Of a stretch of DNA of 64,000 bases, positions 26,864-36,146 are shown in pieces. Every line of letters begins with the position of its first letter. Position 1 is the stretch's first letter. The position numbers were made by a program, and so were the translations under genes. Below the pieces are notes generated by a model. That model was not told the origin of the DNA. It ran no database searches and saw only the letters and a list, made by a program, of their open reading frames with translations. Origin of the DNA: an uncultured delta proteobacterium (GTDB lineage: Bacteria; Desulfobacterota; Desulfobulbia; Desulfobulbales; Desulfurivibrionaceae); the NCBI GenBank assembly GCA_903869265.1, contig CAIPYE010000003.1, positions 22,976 to 86,975 on the forward strand, in the 5' to 3' direction.

Positions 26864-27850
26864 TCATAGCTGCTTTTCCAGCGCAGTAATATGCTCATGC
26901 TCGCCAAGCACGACCAGAATGTCTCCGGGCAGAATACTGGTTTGTGGCTTGGGGTTGAACTGCATATCCCCATCCTCCCTCTTGATGGCGACGACAATAA
27001 GGTCATACTCCTTGCGAAGCCCAGAATCCATCAGCCTCTTGCCGGCAAGGGGGGAATGCTCGGAAACCCGCAACTCTTCGAGGCGCAAGCCCAATTCCCC
27101 GCCAGACACGGTAAGATCAAGAAAATCCACCACTGTTGGCCGCACGACAAGCTGGGCCATGCGGTGGGCCCCGATGGAATACGGAGAAACCACCTTGTTG
27201 GCGCCAGCCCGCAACAACTTGGTCTCCGCGCCTTCCGTCCCGCTGGAACGGGCCATGATGAAGAGCTTGGGATTAAGCCCCTTGGCCGAAAGTATAATAT
27301 AGACGTTTTCCGCATCGGAGGAGACCACGGCGATCAACCCCTTGGCCTGCTTGATCCCAGCTTTAAGCAGCATCTCGTCGCTGGAGGCGTTGCCGGGCAG
27401 AGCCAGATAACCAAGCTCATCAATCTTCTGAACCTCTTGCGTATCACTTTCCACAACAACAAAGGGGAGTTTGCTTTCTTTGAGATTCTTGCAGATCACC
27501 TTGCCTATCCGGCCAAAGCCGCAGACAATATAGTGATCTTTCAAGGCCGCCACCCGCTTTTCCATATTGTTCCTCCCCATGATTTTCCGCAAGCCCCCTT
27601 CAACCATGGACTCCGTGACCTCGCCGACCAGATAGAGGACAAAGCCGACCCCGACCAGGATAAGGCAGATGGTGAAATATTTCCCCACCGGACTGAGAGG
27701 GATGACCTCCCCATAGCCCACCGTGGTAATGGTGATCACCGACATGAACAGGCTGTCGATAAAAGAGCCGTTTTCAATCAGCATGTAGCCGGAGGTGCCG
27801 ATGCACAAAATCATGACCAACATGAAAACGGCGAAAAAAATTTTTTGCAT
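26864..27850 (-). CDS. Two-TM potassium channel with RCK_N (TrkA-N) and RCK_C domains
   Basis: Protein of 328 residues. Two membrane segments flank a pore loop with the selectivity filter TTVGYGEV (about 43-50). A Rossmann-type RCK_N domain follows (HYIVCGFGRIGKVICKNLKESKLPFVVVESD, about 107-137), then a C-terminal RCK_C domain (about 240-328; LEELRVSEHSPLAGKRLMDSGLRKEYDLIVVAIKR). It would be an MthK-like K+ channel gated by a ligand of the RCK domains (Ca2+, nucleotide, or c-di-AMP in some families). A repeat of the AGGAGCC family lies just upstream of its start. A second channel of the same layout is at 29404-30438. Confidence 0.92.
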   Translation of the reverse strand: MQKIFFAVFMLVMILCIGTSGYMLIENGSFIDSLFMSVITITTVGYGEVIPLSPVGKYFTICLILVGVGFVLYLVGEVTESMVEGGLRKIMGRNNMEKRVAALKDHYIVCGFGRIGKVICKNLKESKLPFVVVESDTQEVQKIDELGYLALPGNASSDEMLLKAGIKQAKGLIAVVSSDAENVYIILSAKGLNPKLFIMARSSGTEGAETKLLRAGANKVVSPYSIGAHRMAQLVVRPTVVDFLDLTVSGGELGLRLEELRVSEHSPLAGKRLMDSGLRKEYDLIVVAIKREDGDMQFNPKPQTSILPGDILVVLGEHEHITALEKQL

Positions 27851-27862
27851 GCAGCCCTCGAA

Positions 27863-27950
27863 AATTTAGGAGCCATTACGAAAGAACTGTACAATTATGC
27901 CGTTAGGTTACGGCTCCTTACGCTGCTAACACTGCTGCCGTTTTGACCGC
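27863..27950. repeat. Palindromic repeat copy 1 (AGGAGCCGTAACG family)
   Basis: AGGAGCCATTAC ... GTTACGGCTCCT forms the outer inverted pair (one mismatch). It is followed by CGCTGCTAACACTGCTGCCG, which resembles the flank of copy 3. It is 12 bases upstream of the channel gene start. Confidence 0.65.
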
Positions 27951-28218
27951 AAGAATGACAACCTTGTTTTACGACAGCAGCTTCCTGGCCTTGGGAACCC
28001 TGAAGTTACTCCCACACGAACACAATATTATTATCGTAGCTATTATGCTGTATTTTTTCAATGGTATCAACGAGTAAGAAAAAAACCAGGGGCAATGCCC
28101 CCCCTTTTCCTCCACAGGCCCCCACGCCCTTTCGTTTTCCGCAATCAAGTTCTCCTGCAAAACTTCCGATGAGATAAGCAAATGACGCGAACAACCATTC
28201 CCAAGGAAGGTGAATGCC

Positions 28219-28335
28219 ATGACCCCGCAAAAAGCCATACAGATCCTCATGCAAAGCCCTTTTTACTTCAAACTGGAACTGGTCGCCCGCAAACTGCTGA
28301 TCAAAGAGTTCTGCGCCTTGCATAACGCAGGCTGA
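28219..28335 (+). CDS. Small protein of 38 residues, unknown function
   Basis: Below the ORF-track length cutoff. ATG 28219 behind AAGGAAGGTGAATGCC encodes MTPQKAIQILMQSPFYFKLELVARKLLIKEFCALHNAG. It is helical and amphipathic, with no export signal. The ribosome site has a plausible but slightly long spacing. Similar short proteins of the form M-T-P-x-x-A-I-x-x-L-M-Q-S-P-x-x-x-x-L may exist in related bacteria, but I cannot check that. It is alone between the channel gene and adk. It may be a real gene or a chance ORF. Confidence 0.5.
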   Translation: MTPQKAIQILMQSPFYFKLELVARKLLIKEFCALHNAG

Positions 28336-28605
28336 ACCGGTTTGAACCCAAGTTTTGCTCAGCAAGACCGCCTGACAATCCTTGCCGGACCTTGATTCGC
28401 CTCCACCCTCCGCCAGCGCAAACAAAGGCACTGGCCCTCCCCCCTTGCCCTTCCCCCGTGGAAATATTTTTTCTGGCTTCAATTATTTTTTTGGTATATA
28501 GTCATCAGCTATTTCTTCCTTGAGTGAATACTCATTCATGTCCATGGAGCGGGGCGTATCAGACGTTCCCGCCAACATACACTGTATTGATAAAGGAGAA
28601 TCGTC
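28336..28605. other. Upstream region of adk
   Basis: No gene is evident in this 270-base gap. An AT-rich stretch ending TTTGGTATATAGTC near 28491-28504 could be the -10 region of the adk promoter. The ORFs on the minus strand in this area (28006-28482, 28483-28695) look like shadows, with no recognisable domain. Confidence 0.35.
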
Positions 28606-29286
28606 ATGGCGGTAAACATTCTGGCTTTCGGACCAAATGGAAGTGGCAAGGGCACCCAGGGCGCCATTGTCAAGGACAAGTACAATATCGACCACATTGA
28701 ATCAGGCGCCATCTTCCGCGAGCACATCAAGGGCGGCACCGAGTTGGGCATGAAGGCCAAGGCGTTCATCGAGCGCGGCGACCTGGTTCCCGACGAAATC
28801 ACCATCCCCATGGTGCTTGAGACCCTGAAAAAATCCAAGGCCAAGGGCTGGCTCCTGGACGGGTTCCCCCGCTCCCTGGCCCAGGCCGAGGCGCTTGATA
28901 AGGCGCTGAAAGAGGCGGATATGCCCCTGAGCTATGTGGTGGAGATCCTGTTGGACCGCCAGATCGCCAAAGAGCGCATCATGGGCCGCCGTCTTTGCGC
29001 CAACGACAACAACCACCCCAACCACATCGCCTTCGAGGCCATCAAGCCGGTGGAAAAAGACGGCAAGCTGGTCTGTCGGGTGTGCGGCGGCGACTTGAGC
29101 GCCCGGGCCGATGACCAGGACGAAGAGGCTATCAACAAACGGCATGACATCTACTACGACACCAAGACCGGCACCATGGCTGCGGTCAACTACTTCAAGA
29201 AAGCCGGCGGTGCCAAAGTGATCTCCGTGGACGGCTCCACCTCCATCAAGGCAGTAACCGAGTCCATCCTGCAACAACTGGCCTAA
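28606..29286 (+). CDS. adk: Adenylate kinase
   Basis: Protein of 226 residues that interconverts ATP + AMP and 2 ADP. The P-loop is FGPNGSGKGTQ (residues 8-18), the AMP-binding part is SGAIFREHIKGG, and the LLDGFPRSLAQAEAL motif is present. The LID region carries CRVCGG after LCANDNN, suggestive of a metal-stabilised lid, although the first cysteine pair is incomplete. The ribosome site AAAGGAG precedes the ATG. The gene is transcribed alone and closed by a strong terminator. Confidence 0.92.
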   Translation: MAVNILAFGPNGSGKGTQGAIVKDKYNIDHIESGAIFREHIKGGTELGMKAKAFIERGDLVPDEITIPMVLETLKKSKAKGWLLDGFPRSLAQAEALDKALKEADMPLSYVVEILLDRQIAKERIMGRRLCANDNNHPNHIAFEAIKPVEKDGKLVCRVCGGDLSARADDQDEEAINKRHDIYYDTKTGTMAAVNYFKKAGGAKVISVDGSTSIKAVTESILQQLA

Positions 29287-29318
29287 AGGGAAATAGGCCC
29301 ATCTTGGGCTTTATCTTT

Positions 29319-29361
29319 AAAAATGGGGGTGGGGACGCATGTCCCTCACCCCCATTTTTTT
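29319..29361 (+). terminator. Intrinsic terminator after adk
   Basis: AAAAATGGGGGTGGGGAC and GTCCCtCACCCCCATTTTTTT pair almost perfectly around a GCAT loop, with a T-run. It is 33 bases after the adk stop, and could also end the convergent channel gene at 29404. Confidence 0.92.
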
Positions 29362-29403
29362 CTTCTCGCCGCAACCACCACATGCTCGGCCCTCTTCGCC
29401 CAC

Positions 29404-30438
29404 TCAAACATGCAACCGCCGAAACCGCTCCAGAGAATCGATATCCGTTTGCACCACCAGGGTATCGCCCTCCTGCAACCCGACCGAACGTTGCGGGTTA
29501 TACAGAGGGTATGGATTGTCCTTGCGGATAATGGCCATGACCAGCAACGGTCCGAAATCATCAAAATTGATCGCGCTCAACGGCTGCCCGATCAGGTCCG
29601 ACCGATCGGTCAGCGTCACATCCGCGATGCGAACCGGACAGTTTTTATCCCGCAGCATGAGATCAAGATACCCCACCACCTGGGGCCGCAGCATCTGGGA
29701 AGCGATCCTCAGTCCGCCGATGGCGTTGGGCATCACCACCTCGGCCCCGATCAGTTCGAGCTTGCCGGCAAATTCAGCATCCTTGCAGCTCGAAATGATC
29801 CGCAGGCTGGGGTTGAGCTGCCGACAGGTCACCACCACGCACAGGTTGTCCTTGTCATCACTCAGGGTGGAAATAACCCCCCTGGCCGTGGACACCATCG
29901 CTTCCTCCAGATACCCCGCATGGGTCGCATCCCCTACCACCGCGGGAAAATCGCCGGATTGCTCCTGCAGTTTCCGAATCCGCTGCTCGTCGGGATCGAT
30001 GACCACAAAAGGGGTATGGGTCCGGTGCAGCTCCTCCATGATGGAACAGCCGATGCGCCCTACCCCGCAGACAATGATATGACCGGAAAGTTTACGAATC
30101 TGCTGCGCCATCTTTTTTCTCCAGAACACATTGGTGAGTTCGCCTTCGACCAAAAAGGCGGTGAGGGTCGACACAAAGTAAGCGGCGAGCCCCAAGCCGC
30201 TCAAAAGGATAAAGATTGTGAAAAGCCTGGCCCCAGGCACGTTGGCCAGGTCAAGGATTTCTCCGAAGCCCACGGTGGTGAGGGTGATGACCGTCATGTA
30301 GAAGCAGTCGCCCAGCGGCCACAGGGGGTGGTCATGCGCCAGATACCCCAGCAGATAATAGCCCGAGGTTCCGATGGCCGTCACCACCAGCAGAAAAAAA
30401 CCGGCCAGAAGGCTTCTGTTCTTCAAATTCTGCGCCAT
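29404..30438 (-). CDS. Second two-TM potassium channel/RCK protein
   Basis: Protein of about 344 residues with the same plan as the product at 26864-27850: two membrane segments, the pore motif TTVGFGE (GYG replaced by GFG), RCK_N (HIIVCGVGRIGCSIMEELHRTHTPFVVIDPDEQRI) and RCK_C at the C-terminus. GFG is found in some K+ channels, so selectivity is probably kept. The ATG at 30438 (MAQNLKNRS) with GGGAG upstream is preferred over the TTG five codons earlier. It is followed on the same strand by nothing; the terminator at 29319 is convergent. Confidence 0.9.
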   Translation of the reverse strand: MAQNLKNRSLLAGFFLLVVTAIGTSGYYLLGYLAHDHPLWPLGDCFYMTVITLTTVGFGEILDLANVPGARLFTIFILLSGLGLAAYFVSTLTAFLVEGELTNVFWRKKMAQQIRKLSGHIIVCGVGRIGCSIMEELHRTHTPFVVIDPDEQRIRKLQEQSGDFPAVVGDATHAGYLEEAMVSTARGVISTLSDDKDNLCVVVTCRQLNPSLRIISSCKDAEFAGKLELIGAEVVMPNAIGGLRIASQMLRPQVVGYLDLMLRDKNCPVRIADVTLTDRSDLIGQPLSAINFDDFGPLLVMAIIRKDNPYPLYNPQRSVGLQEGDTLVVQTDIDSLERFRRLHV

Positions 30439-30465
30439 AAAAGGAACTCCCAAGCCCAGAGCCGA

Positions 30466-31149
30466 CTAGACCGCATCATGGCCATTTTTACCAAGCTCCG
30501 CCCACGCCTGACCATACAGACCGTTGAGTCGCTGTTCCATCTCCAGGCGACATCGCTCGATCTCTTCCGCCCCGGCTTTTTCCGGCACGCTCAGGGATTC
30601 ACCGTACCAAAGATCGAGCCGGGCAAATGGCTTGGGCAGCAGGGTGCGGTCCCAGCTGCGAAAGACCCAGTAACGGTCCGCCGCCACCGCCATGGGCAGG
30701 ATGGGCGCCGCACTTTTGCTTGCGAGCAGGATGGCTCCGGCCTGCATTTGCCGGGGCGGCCCATGGGAGCCATCGGCAACGATAACCGCATTATAGCCCT
30801 GGTGCATCAAGCCGATCATCCCCTTGAGTGCGGAAAGCCCGCCCCGGCTCCGGGAACCCCGCACGCTGACGACCCCTTGCCGGGCAAGAATCCGGGCGAC
30901 AAATTCGGCGTCGTCGCTGGCGCTGACCATGGCGGCCCAGCCCCGATCCCGGCCACGGTTTACGGCAATGATGGGGAACACGCTGTAATGCCAAAATACC
31001 GCGACGCACTTGGCCTCGCAGCGCTTCAGGTTTTCGCCCCCATGCACCCGAACCCGGCAGGTGGCAAAAAGCAATCGGCTCACCCCGGCGTAAAGCCACG
31101 GCACCACGCTCAACAGCAATCTATAGAAAAAACCGTTTTTCACAGCCAT
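30466..31149 (-). CDS. Lysophospholipid acyltransferase-like protein (DUF374 type)
   Basis: Protein of 227 residues. An N-terminal hydrophobic segment ([23 protein letters not shown]) probably anchors it in the inner membrane. The core has the DUF374 pattern: FWHYSVFP in place of the classical HX4D region, [36 protein letters not shown], and [19 protein letters not shown]. Members are linked to lipid A or phospholipid acylation; the substrate here is unknown. Its start overlaps the end of uvrB by 10 bases, so it is likely cotranscribed with it. Confidence 0.8.
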   Translation of the reverse strand: MAVKNGFFYRLLLSVVPWLYAGVSRLLFATCRVRVHGGENLKRCEAKCVAVFWHYSVFPIIAVNRGRDRGWAAMVSASDDAEFVARILARQGVVSVRGSRSRGGLSALKGMIGLMHQGYNAVIVADGSHGPPRQMQAGAILLASKSAAPILPMAVAADRYWVFRSWDRTLLPKPFARLDLWYGESLSVPEKAGAEEIERCRLEMEQRLNGLYGQAWAELGKNGHDAV

Positions 31150-33134
31150 GCAAGTTCCATTTCCTTCAATTTCTTAAGCTGGTCGCGCAGGGCAGCCGCG
31201 TCCTCAAAGGCAAGCTCCCTGGCGGCGGCAAGCATCTCCTTTTCCAGCGCCTTCATCTCCCGGCGCAGTTCAGCCAACGAACCATATTCCTGTCCAGCCT
31301 CGCCGGTTTCCAAGCCAACGGTAACATAATCTTTTTCATACACCGTATCCATGAGATCCTTGATCCGCGACTGCACGCTCTCCGGGGTAATACCGTGGGC
31401 CTCATTATACGCCGATTGAATGGCCCGCCGCCGTTTGGTCTCCTCGATGGTCTGGCGCATGGAGTCAGTGATCCGATCGCCGTAGAGAATCACCATGCCC
31501 TGCACATTGCGGGCAGCCCGACCGCAGGTTTGGATAAGCGAGCGGGCGCTGCGCAAAAAGCCCTCCTTGTCGGCATCCAGAACCGCCACCAGCGAAACCT
31601 CTGGGATATCCAGCCCCTCGCGGAGAAGATTGATCCCCACCAGCACCTGAAACTCCCCTAGGCGCAGATTGCGGATCAATTCCATGCGTTCCATGGTTTT
31701 GATGTCGGAATGGAGATAGCGCACCCGCACCCCAAGTTTTTCGTAATACTCGGTGAGATCCTCGGCCATCCGCTTGGTCAGGGTGGTAATCAGCACTCGC
31801 TCTCCGCGCTGATCCCGCACCCGCACCTCTTCGAGCAAATCATCCACCTGATTGGTTGCAGGCCGGACAAAGATCGGCGGATCCAGAAGGCCGGTGGGCC
31901 GGATCAACTGCTCCACCACCCGTCCTGCCGCCATCTCAAGCTCGAAATCACCGGGGGTCGCGGAAACATAGACCGCCTGGGGTATCCGGGCCGCGAATTC
32001 ATCAAACATCAGGGGCCGGTTATCAAGGGCGGACGGCAAGCGGAAGCCAAACTCGGTCAGAGTTTCCTTGCGGGAGCGGTCTCCCCGGTACATGCCGCGC
32101 ACCTGGGGGATGGTCACGTGGGATTCGTCGGCAAAGAGGATAAAATCAGGGGGGAAATAGTCCAGCAGGGTTGGCGGCGGCTCTCCGGGCTTCAGGCCGG
32201 TGAAATGGCGGCTGTAATTCTCGATTCCGTGGCAATAGCCCAACTCCTGGAGCATCTCCAGATCGAACATGGTGCGCTGCTCCAGACGCTGGGCCTCGAC
32301 CAGCCGATTATTCGCATAAAAAAAAGCGAGCCGCTCCTGCAACTCCTCCTTGATGGTGGCCGTGGCACGTTGCAGTCGATCCTTGGAGGTGACAAAATGG
32401 CTGCCCGGAAAAACATTAAGCTCCCCGAACCGCTCCAACACCTTGCCGCGCAGGGGATCGATGATGCTGATCGCCTCAATGGTGTCGCCGAAAAACTCCA
32501 CCCGCACGGCGCGATCCTCCTCATAGGCCGGGAATATCTCCAGCACGTCGCCCCGCACCCGGAAGGTGCCGCGATGAAAAGAGAGATCATTGCGCTCGTA
32601 GAGCATGTGGACCAGCCTGCGCCGCATCTCCTCCAGAGGATACTCCTCCCCCTCCTTGAGAAAAAGATGCATGTTTTTATACTCGTCCGGGGAGCCCAGG
32701 CCGTAGATGCAGGAAACCGAGGCCACGATGATCACATCCCGCCGGGTAAGAAGCGCCCGGGTGGCGGAATGGCGCATCTTGTCGATGGCCTCGTTGATGG
32801 CGGAGTCCTTTTCGATATAGGTGTCCGACTGGGGGATGTACGCCTCGGGCTGGTAGTAGTCGTAATAACTGACAAAATACTCCACCGCATTCTGGGGGAA
32901 AAGCTCCTTGAACTCCGAATACAGCTGGGCCGCCAGGGTCTTGTTGGGAGCCATGACCAGGGCCGGACGGCCTGTTTTGGCAATGACCTGGGCCATGGTA
33001 AAGGTCTTGCCCGAACCGGTGACGCCGAGGAGAACCTGATGCGGCAACCCTTCCTCCAAGCCCCGGCACAGGAGGTCGATGGCGGTCGGCTGGTCTCCGG
33101 CAGGAGCATAGGCGATTTCAATCTGAAAGGACAT
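31140..33134 (-). CDS. uvrB: Excinuclease ABC subunit B
   Basis: Helicase-like damage-verification subunit of nucleotide excision repair, about 664 residues. It shows the UvrB start [17 protein letters not shown], Walker [13 protein letters not shown], the beta-hairpin region [36 protein letters not shown], motifs [10 protein letters not shown] and TCGRAARN, and the C-terminal UVR domain ([30 protein letters not shown]). The ATG at 33134 with GGAG upstream is chosen; the ORF track starts at a TTG nine codons earlier. No clear LexA-type box was seen in the leader. Confidence 0.97.
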   Translation of the reverse strand: MSFQIEIAYAPAGDQPTAIDLLCRGLEEGLPHQVLLGVTGSGKTFTMAQVIAKTGRPALVMAPNKTLAAQLYSEFKELFPQNAVEYFVSYYDYYQPEAYIPQSDTYIEKDSAINEAIDKMRHSATRALLTRRDVIIVASVSCIYGLGSPDEYKNMHLFLKEGEEYPLEEMRRRLVHMLYERNDLSFHRGTFRVRGDVLEIFPAYEEDRAVRVEFFGDTIEAISIIDPLRGKVLERFGELNVFPGSHFVTSKDRLQRATATIKEELQERLAFFYANNRLVEAQRLEQRTMFDLEMLQELGYCHGIENYSRHFTGLKPGEPPPTLLDYFPPDFILFADESHVTIPQVRGMYRGDRSRKETLTEFGFRLPSALDNRPLMFDEFAARIPQAVYVSATPGDFELEMAAGRVVEQLIRPTGLLDPPIFVRPATNQVDDLLEEVRVRDQRGERVLITTLTKRMAEDLTEYYEKLGVRVRYLHSDIKTMERMELIRNLRLGEFQVLVGINLLREGLDIPEVSLVAVLDADKEGFLRSARSLIQTCGRAARNVQGMVILYGDRITDSMRQTIEETKRRRAIQSAYNEAHGITPESVQSRIKDLMDTVYEKDYVTVGLETGEAGQEYGSLAELRREMKALEKEMLAAARELAFEDAAALRDQLKKLKEMELAWL

Positions 33135-33293
33135 GGAACGCATCTCCAGGGGCAGAGACAATCGGGTGCAAACCGAGGCATCATACCATATTTATGATCC
33201 GTTAACAGCAGCGATGGCTTTCCGCATTTCAGAAAAGGCTTCCGTTCTTTTCCCCGTCTGGAACAGAAAAAACCATCCCGCCCATGAACAGGA

Positions 33294-33323
33294 TTGACAA
33301 GCAGCTCTCTTCAGACGTATATA
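33294..33323 (+). promoter_or_regulatory. Sigma-70-type promoter for the glucan synthase gene
   Basis: TTGACA and TATATA are spaced by 18 bases, about 170 bases before the start codon at 33493, within the divergent uvrB/ndvB gap. Confidence 0.55.
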
Positions 33324-33492
33324 CTTGTACTGTTCATGGTCTAATTTCCAGCACTTTTCTCCATACGCGTATTCGGAAAATGGGTTTATCCCCGCACATC
33401 TTCTCAAAAACCGGACAAAACACCGGGCAGCGAAAAAACCCGCAGCCTGTGCGCCAACGCCAACAGAAACGTTTCCCAAACAAGAGAGCCAT

Positions 33493-36114
33493 ATGACCAG
33501 GGCAAACATCCTCATTGCCATAGCGATCGCGGTTATTTCCAGCAGCATCTGGGCTTCTGTCAACCAGCCGGGACAGGAACCCCGCTGGCCCAACCGCATC
33601 CAGGGCTTTTCCTTCTCCCCCTTTCGCGAGGAGCAGAGCGCCATAGACCACATCCTGCCCACCGAGGAAGAGATCGACGCGGATCTGGCCCTGCTGGCCA
33701 AGAAAACCCACGCGGTCAGAACCTATACCCAGGAAGGGACCCTGGCGGAGATTCCCAGACTGGCCCGTAAACACGGGCTCAACGTGACCCTCGGCGCCTG
33801 GCTGACCAGCGATCTTGAGAGAAACGAGGCGGAAATCGAGACCGCCATCAGGGTCGCCAACGAGAACCCCAAGAACGTGATCCGGGTCATCGTCGGCAAC
33901 GAGGCGCTCCTCCGGGGCGACCTGACCCCGGAACAACTCATCGCTTACCTCGACCGGGTGCAGGCCGCCACTGAAATTCCGGTGAGCACGGCCGAACCGT
34001 GGCATATCTGGATGAAGTATCCGGAACTCGGCGCACATGTGGACTACATCGCCACCCACATGCTGCCCTACTGGGAAGGCGTGGAAATGGCCGATTCCAT
34101 TGACTACATTGTCAAGCACATGAACATGCTGAAGCAAAAATTCCCGGACAAGCAGGTGATCATCGGCGAGGTGGGCTGGCCCAGCAACGGCAGAACCCGC
34201 CAGCTCGCCGTGGCTTCCCCGGCCAACGAGGCCATCTTTCTCCGCCGTTTTCTGGCCAAGGCCGAGCAGGAAAAATACACCTACTATGTGATGGAGGCCT
34301 TTGACCAGCCCTGGAAGCAAGGCAGTGAGGGCTCGGTGGGCGCCTACTGGGGCGTATACGATGTCAACCGCGAGCCAAAATTTCCCTTTACCGATCCCAT
34401 TGTCCGAATTCCGGAATGGCGGATGCTGGCCGGAATCTCGGCGATAATCGCCGTCATCACCTTCGCCTTTCTCCTGATCGACTCCAAAACCCTGCGCAAC
34501 CGCGGGCGCAGCTTTCTTGCCACCATTGCCTTCGGCGCCGCCACCGGGGCGGTGTGGATCGTTTACACCTACACCAGACAGTACCTGAACCCGACCACCA
34601 TCCTCATCGGCATTCTCATGGTGATCGGCATGATCGGGGTGGTGGTGGTTCTCCTGGCCGAGGCCCATGAATGGGCAGAGGCAACCTGGCTCTCCCAATG
34701 GCGCCGCCCGTTTGTCCCGCAGCACCTGGAAGATGATCAGCTGCCCATGGTCTCCGTCCAGGTGCCGGCTTACAACGAACCGCCAGAAATGCTGGTCGAG
34801 ACCTTAAACGCCTTGGCCAAGCTGGACTACCCCCGCTTCGAAGTTTTGGTCATCGACAACAACACCAAGGACGCCGCGGTCTGGCAACCGGTGGAGGCCC
34901 ACTGCCAAAAACTCGGACCCCGGTTCCGCTTCTTCCATGTGGCCCCGCTGGCTGGATTCAAGGCCGGAGCGCTGAACTTCGCCCTGGAAAAAACCGCGCC
35001 CGAGGCCGAAATCCTCGCGGTTATTGACAGCGATTACATGGTAACTCCGGACTGGCTCAGGGACATGGCCCCCCAGTTTGCCAAGCCCTCCCTGGCCATT
35101 GCCCAGGCGCCCCAGGATTACCGGGACGACGGGGAAAGCCTGTTCAAGGCCATGTGTTATGCGGAATACAAGGGCTTTTTCTATATCGGCATGCTGACCC
35201 GCAATGAACGCAACGCCATCATCCAGCACGGCACCATGACCATGGTCCGCAAATCCGTATTGCAAGAAGTTGGGGGCTGGGCGGAATGGTGCATCACCGA
35301 GGATGCGGAACTGGGGTTGAAGATCTTTGAACGCGGCTATGAAGCGACCTATATCTCCAAAAGTTATGGTCGGGGGCTGATGCCGGACACCTTCATCGAT
35401 TTCAAGAAACAACGATTCCGCTGGGCGTACGGAGCAGTACAGATCCTGCGGCGGCATGCCAAAGCCCTGATCTTTGGCAAAGAAACCGCTCTTACCAGGG
35501 GGCAGCGGTATCATTTTGTGGCCGGCTGGATACCCTGGCTGGCGGACAGTCTGAACCTGTTTTTCACCGTGGCCGCCCTGGGCTGGTCCTTAGGCATGGT
35601 CTATTTCCCGCTTCAGGTTGACCCGCCCCTGGTGATTCTCTCGATCATGCCGCTCACCCTCTTTGTTTTCAAGGTGGGCAAGATGATTTACCTCTACCGG
35701 ACCCGGGTCGGCGCCACAGCGGGTCAGACCCTGGCCTCGGCCCTGGCTGGCCTATCCCTGTCCCACACCATTTCCCGCGCAATTCTCCTCGGTTTTACCA
35801 CCAAGGATATCCCGTTTTTCCGAACCCCGAAGCGAGCCCGGCGTCATGCCCTGTTGCAGGCCTTGCAATCCGCCAGGGAAGAAGGATTGATCATGATCGC
35901 CCTCTGGCTCGCAGCCATCTGCGTCGTGGTCTCACAAGGATCAGAAACCGCGGATCTGCTGGTCTGGATCATGGTCCTGCTGGTCCAATCGATCCCCTAT
36001 CTGGCTGCGGTGATCATGTCCATGGTGAGTGGCTTTTCAAAAACCGAAGAAAAAATCATCAGCAGTATCACGGCGCCGCCTCCTGCCGCACTTGAGCAGG
36101 AGAGCGTGGCCTGA
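33493..36114 (+). CDS. NdvB-like beta-1,3-glucan synthase: GH17-type domain fused to a membrane GT2 domain
   Basis: Protein of about 873 residues. After an N-terminal membrane anchor, residues 30-290 look like a GH17 glucanase/transglucosylase (GFSFSPFREEQSAID, VIVGNEALLRGDLTPEQLIAYLDRVQ, VIIGEVGWPSNGRT, where the two glutamates would be catalytic). Several membrane segments surround a processive GT2 domain with VSVQVPAYNEPPEMLVETLNAL, AVIDSDYMVTPDWL, TEDAELGLKIFERGY and the KQRFRWAYGAVQ motif (QxxRW type). The same domain pair is found in Pseudomonas and Bradyrhizobium NdvB, which makes cyclic beta-glucans of the periplasm. The ATG at 33493 is chosen over the longer track ORF. mtgA follows 33 bases later. 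Confidence 0.88.
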   Translation: MTRANILIAIAIAVISSSIWASVNQPGQEPRWPNRIQGFSFSPFREEQSAIDHILPTEEEIDADLALLAKKTHAVRTYTQEGTLAEIPRLARKHGLNVTLGAWLTSDLERNEAEIETAIRVANENPKNVIRVIVGNEALLRGDLTPEQLIAYLDRVQAATEIPVSTAEPWHIWMKYPELGAHVDYIATHMLPYWEGVEMADSIDYIVKHMNMLKQKFPDKQVIIGEVGWPSNGRTRQLAVASPANEAIFLRRFLAKAEQEKYTYYVMEAFDQPWKQGSEGSVGAYWGVYDVNREPKFPFTDPIVRIPEWRMLAGISAIIAVITFAFLLIDSKTLRNRGRSFLATIAFGAATGAVWIVYTYTRQYLNPTTILIGILMVIGMIGVVVVLLAEAHEWAEATWLSQWRRPFVPQHLEDDQLPMVSVQVPAYNEPPEMLVETLNALAKLDYPRFEVLVIDNNTKDAAVWQPVEAHCQKLGPRFRFFHVAPLAGFKAGALNFALEKTAPEAEILAVIDSDYMVTPDWLRDMAPQFAKPSLAIAQAPQDYRDDGESLFKAMCYAEYKGFFYIGMLTRNERNAIIQHGTMTMVRKSVLQEVGGWAEWCITEDAELGLKIFERGYEATYISKSYGRGLMPDTFIDFKKQRFRWAYGAVQILRRHAKALIFGKETALTRGQRYHFVAGWIPWLADSLNLFFTVAALGWSLGMVYFPLQVDPPLVILSIMPLTLFVFKVGKMIYLYRTRVGATAGQTLASALAGLSLSHTISRAILLGFTTKDIPFFRTPKRARRHALLQALQSAREEGLIMIALWLAAICVVVSQGSETADLLVWIMVLLVQSIPYLAAVIMSMVSGFSKTEEKIISSITAPPPAALEQESVA

Positions 36115-36146
36115 AGCAGGCTGCGCTCCAAGGAAACCCGCCGCCG

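Noticed and set aside
27955-28077. 40-aa plus-strand ORF (MTTLFYDSSFLALG...)
   Set aside because: No ribosome binding site and it begins inside the flank of repeat copy 1; probably chance.
28006-28482. 158-aa minus-strand ORF upstream of adk
   Set aside because: No ribosome site, odd composition, no recognisable motif, and it overlaps the better small ORF at 28219-28335.
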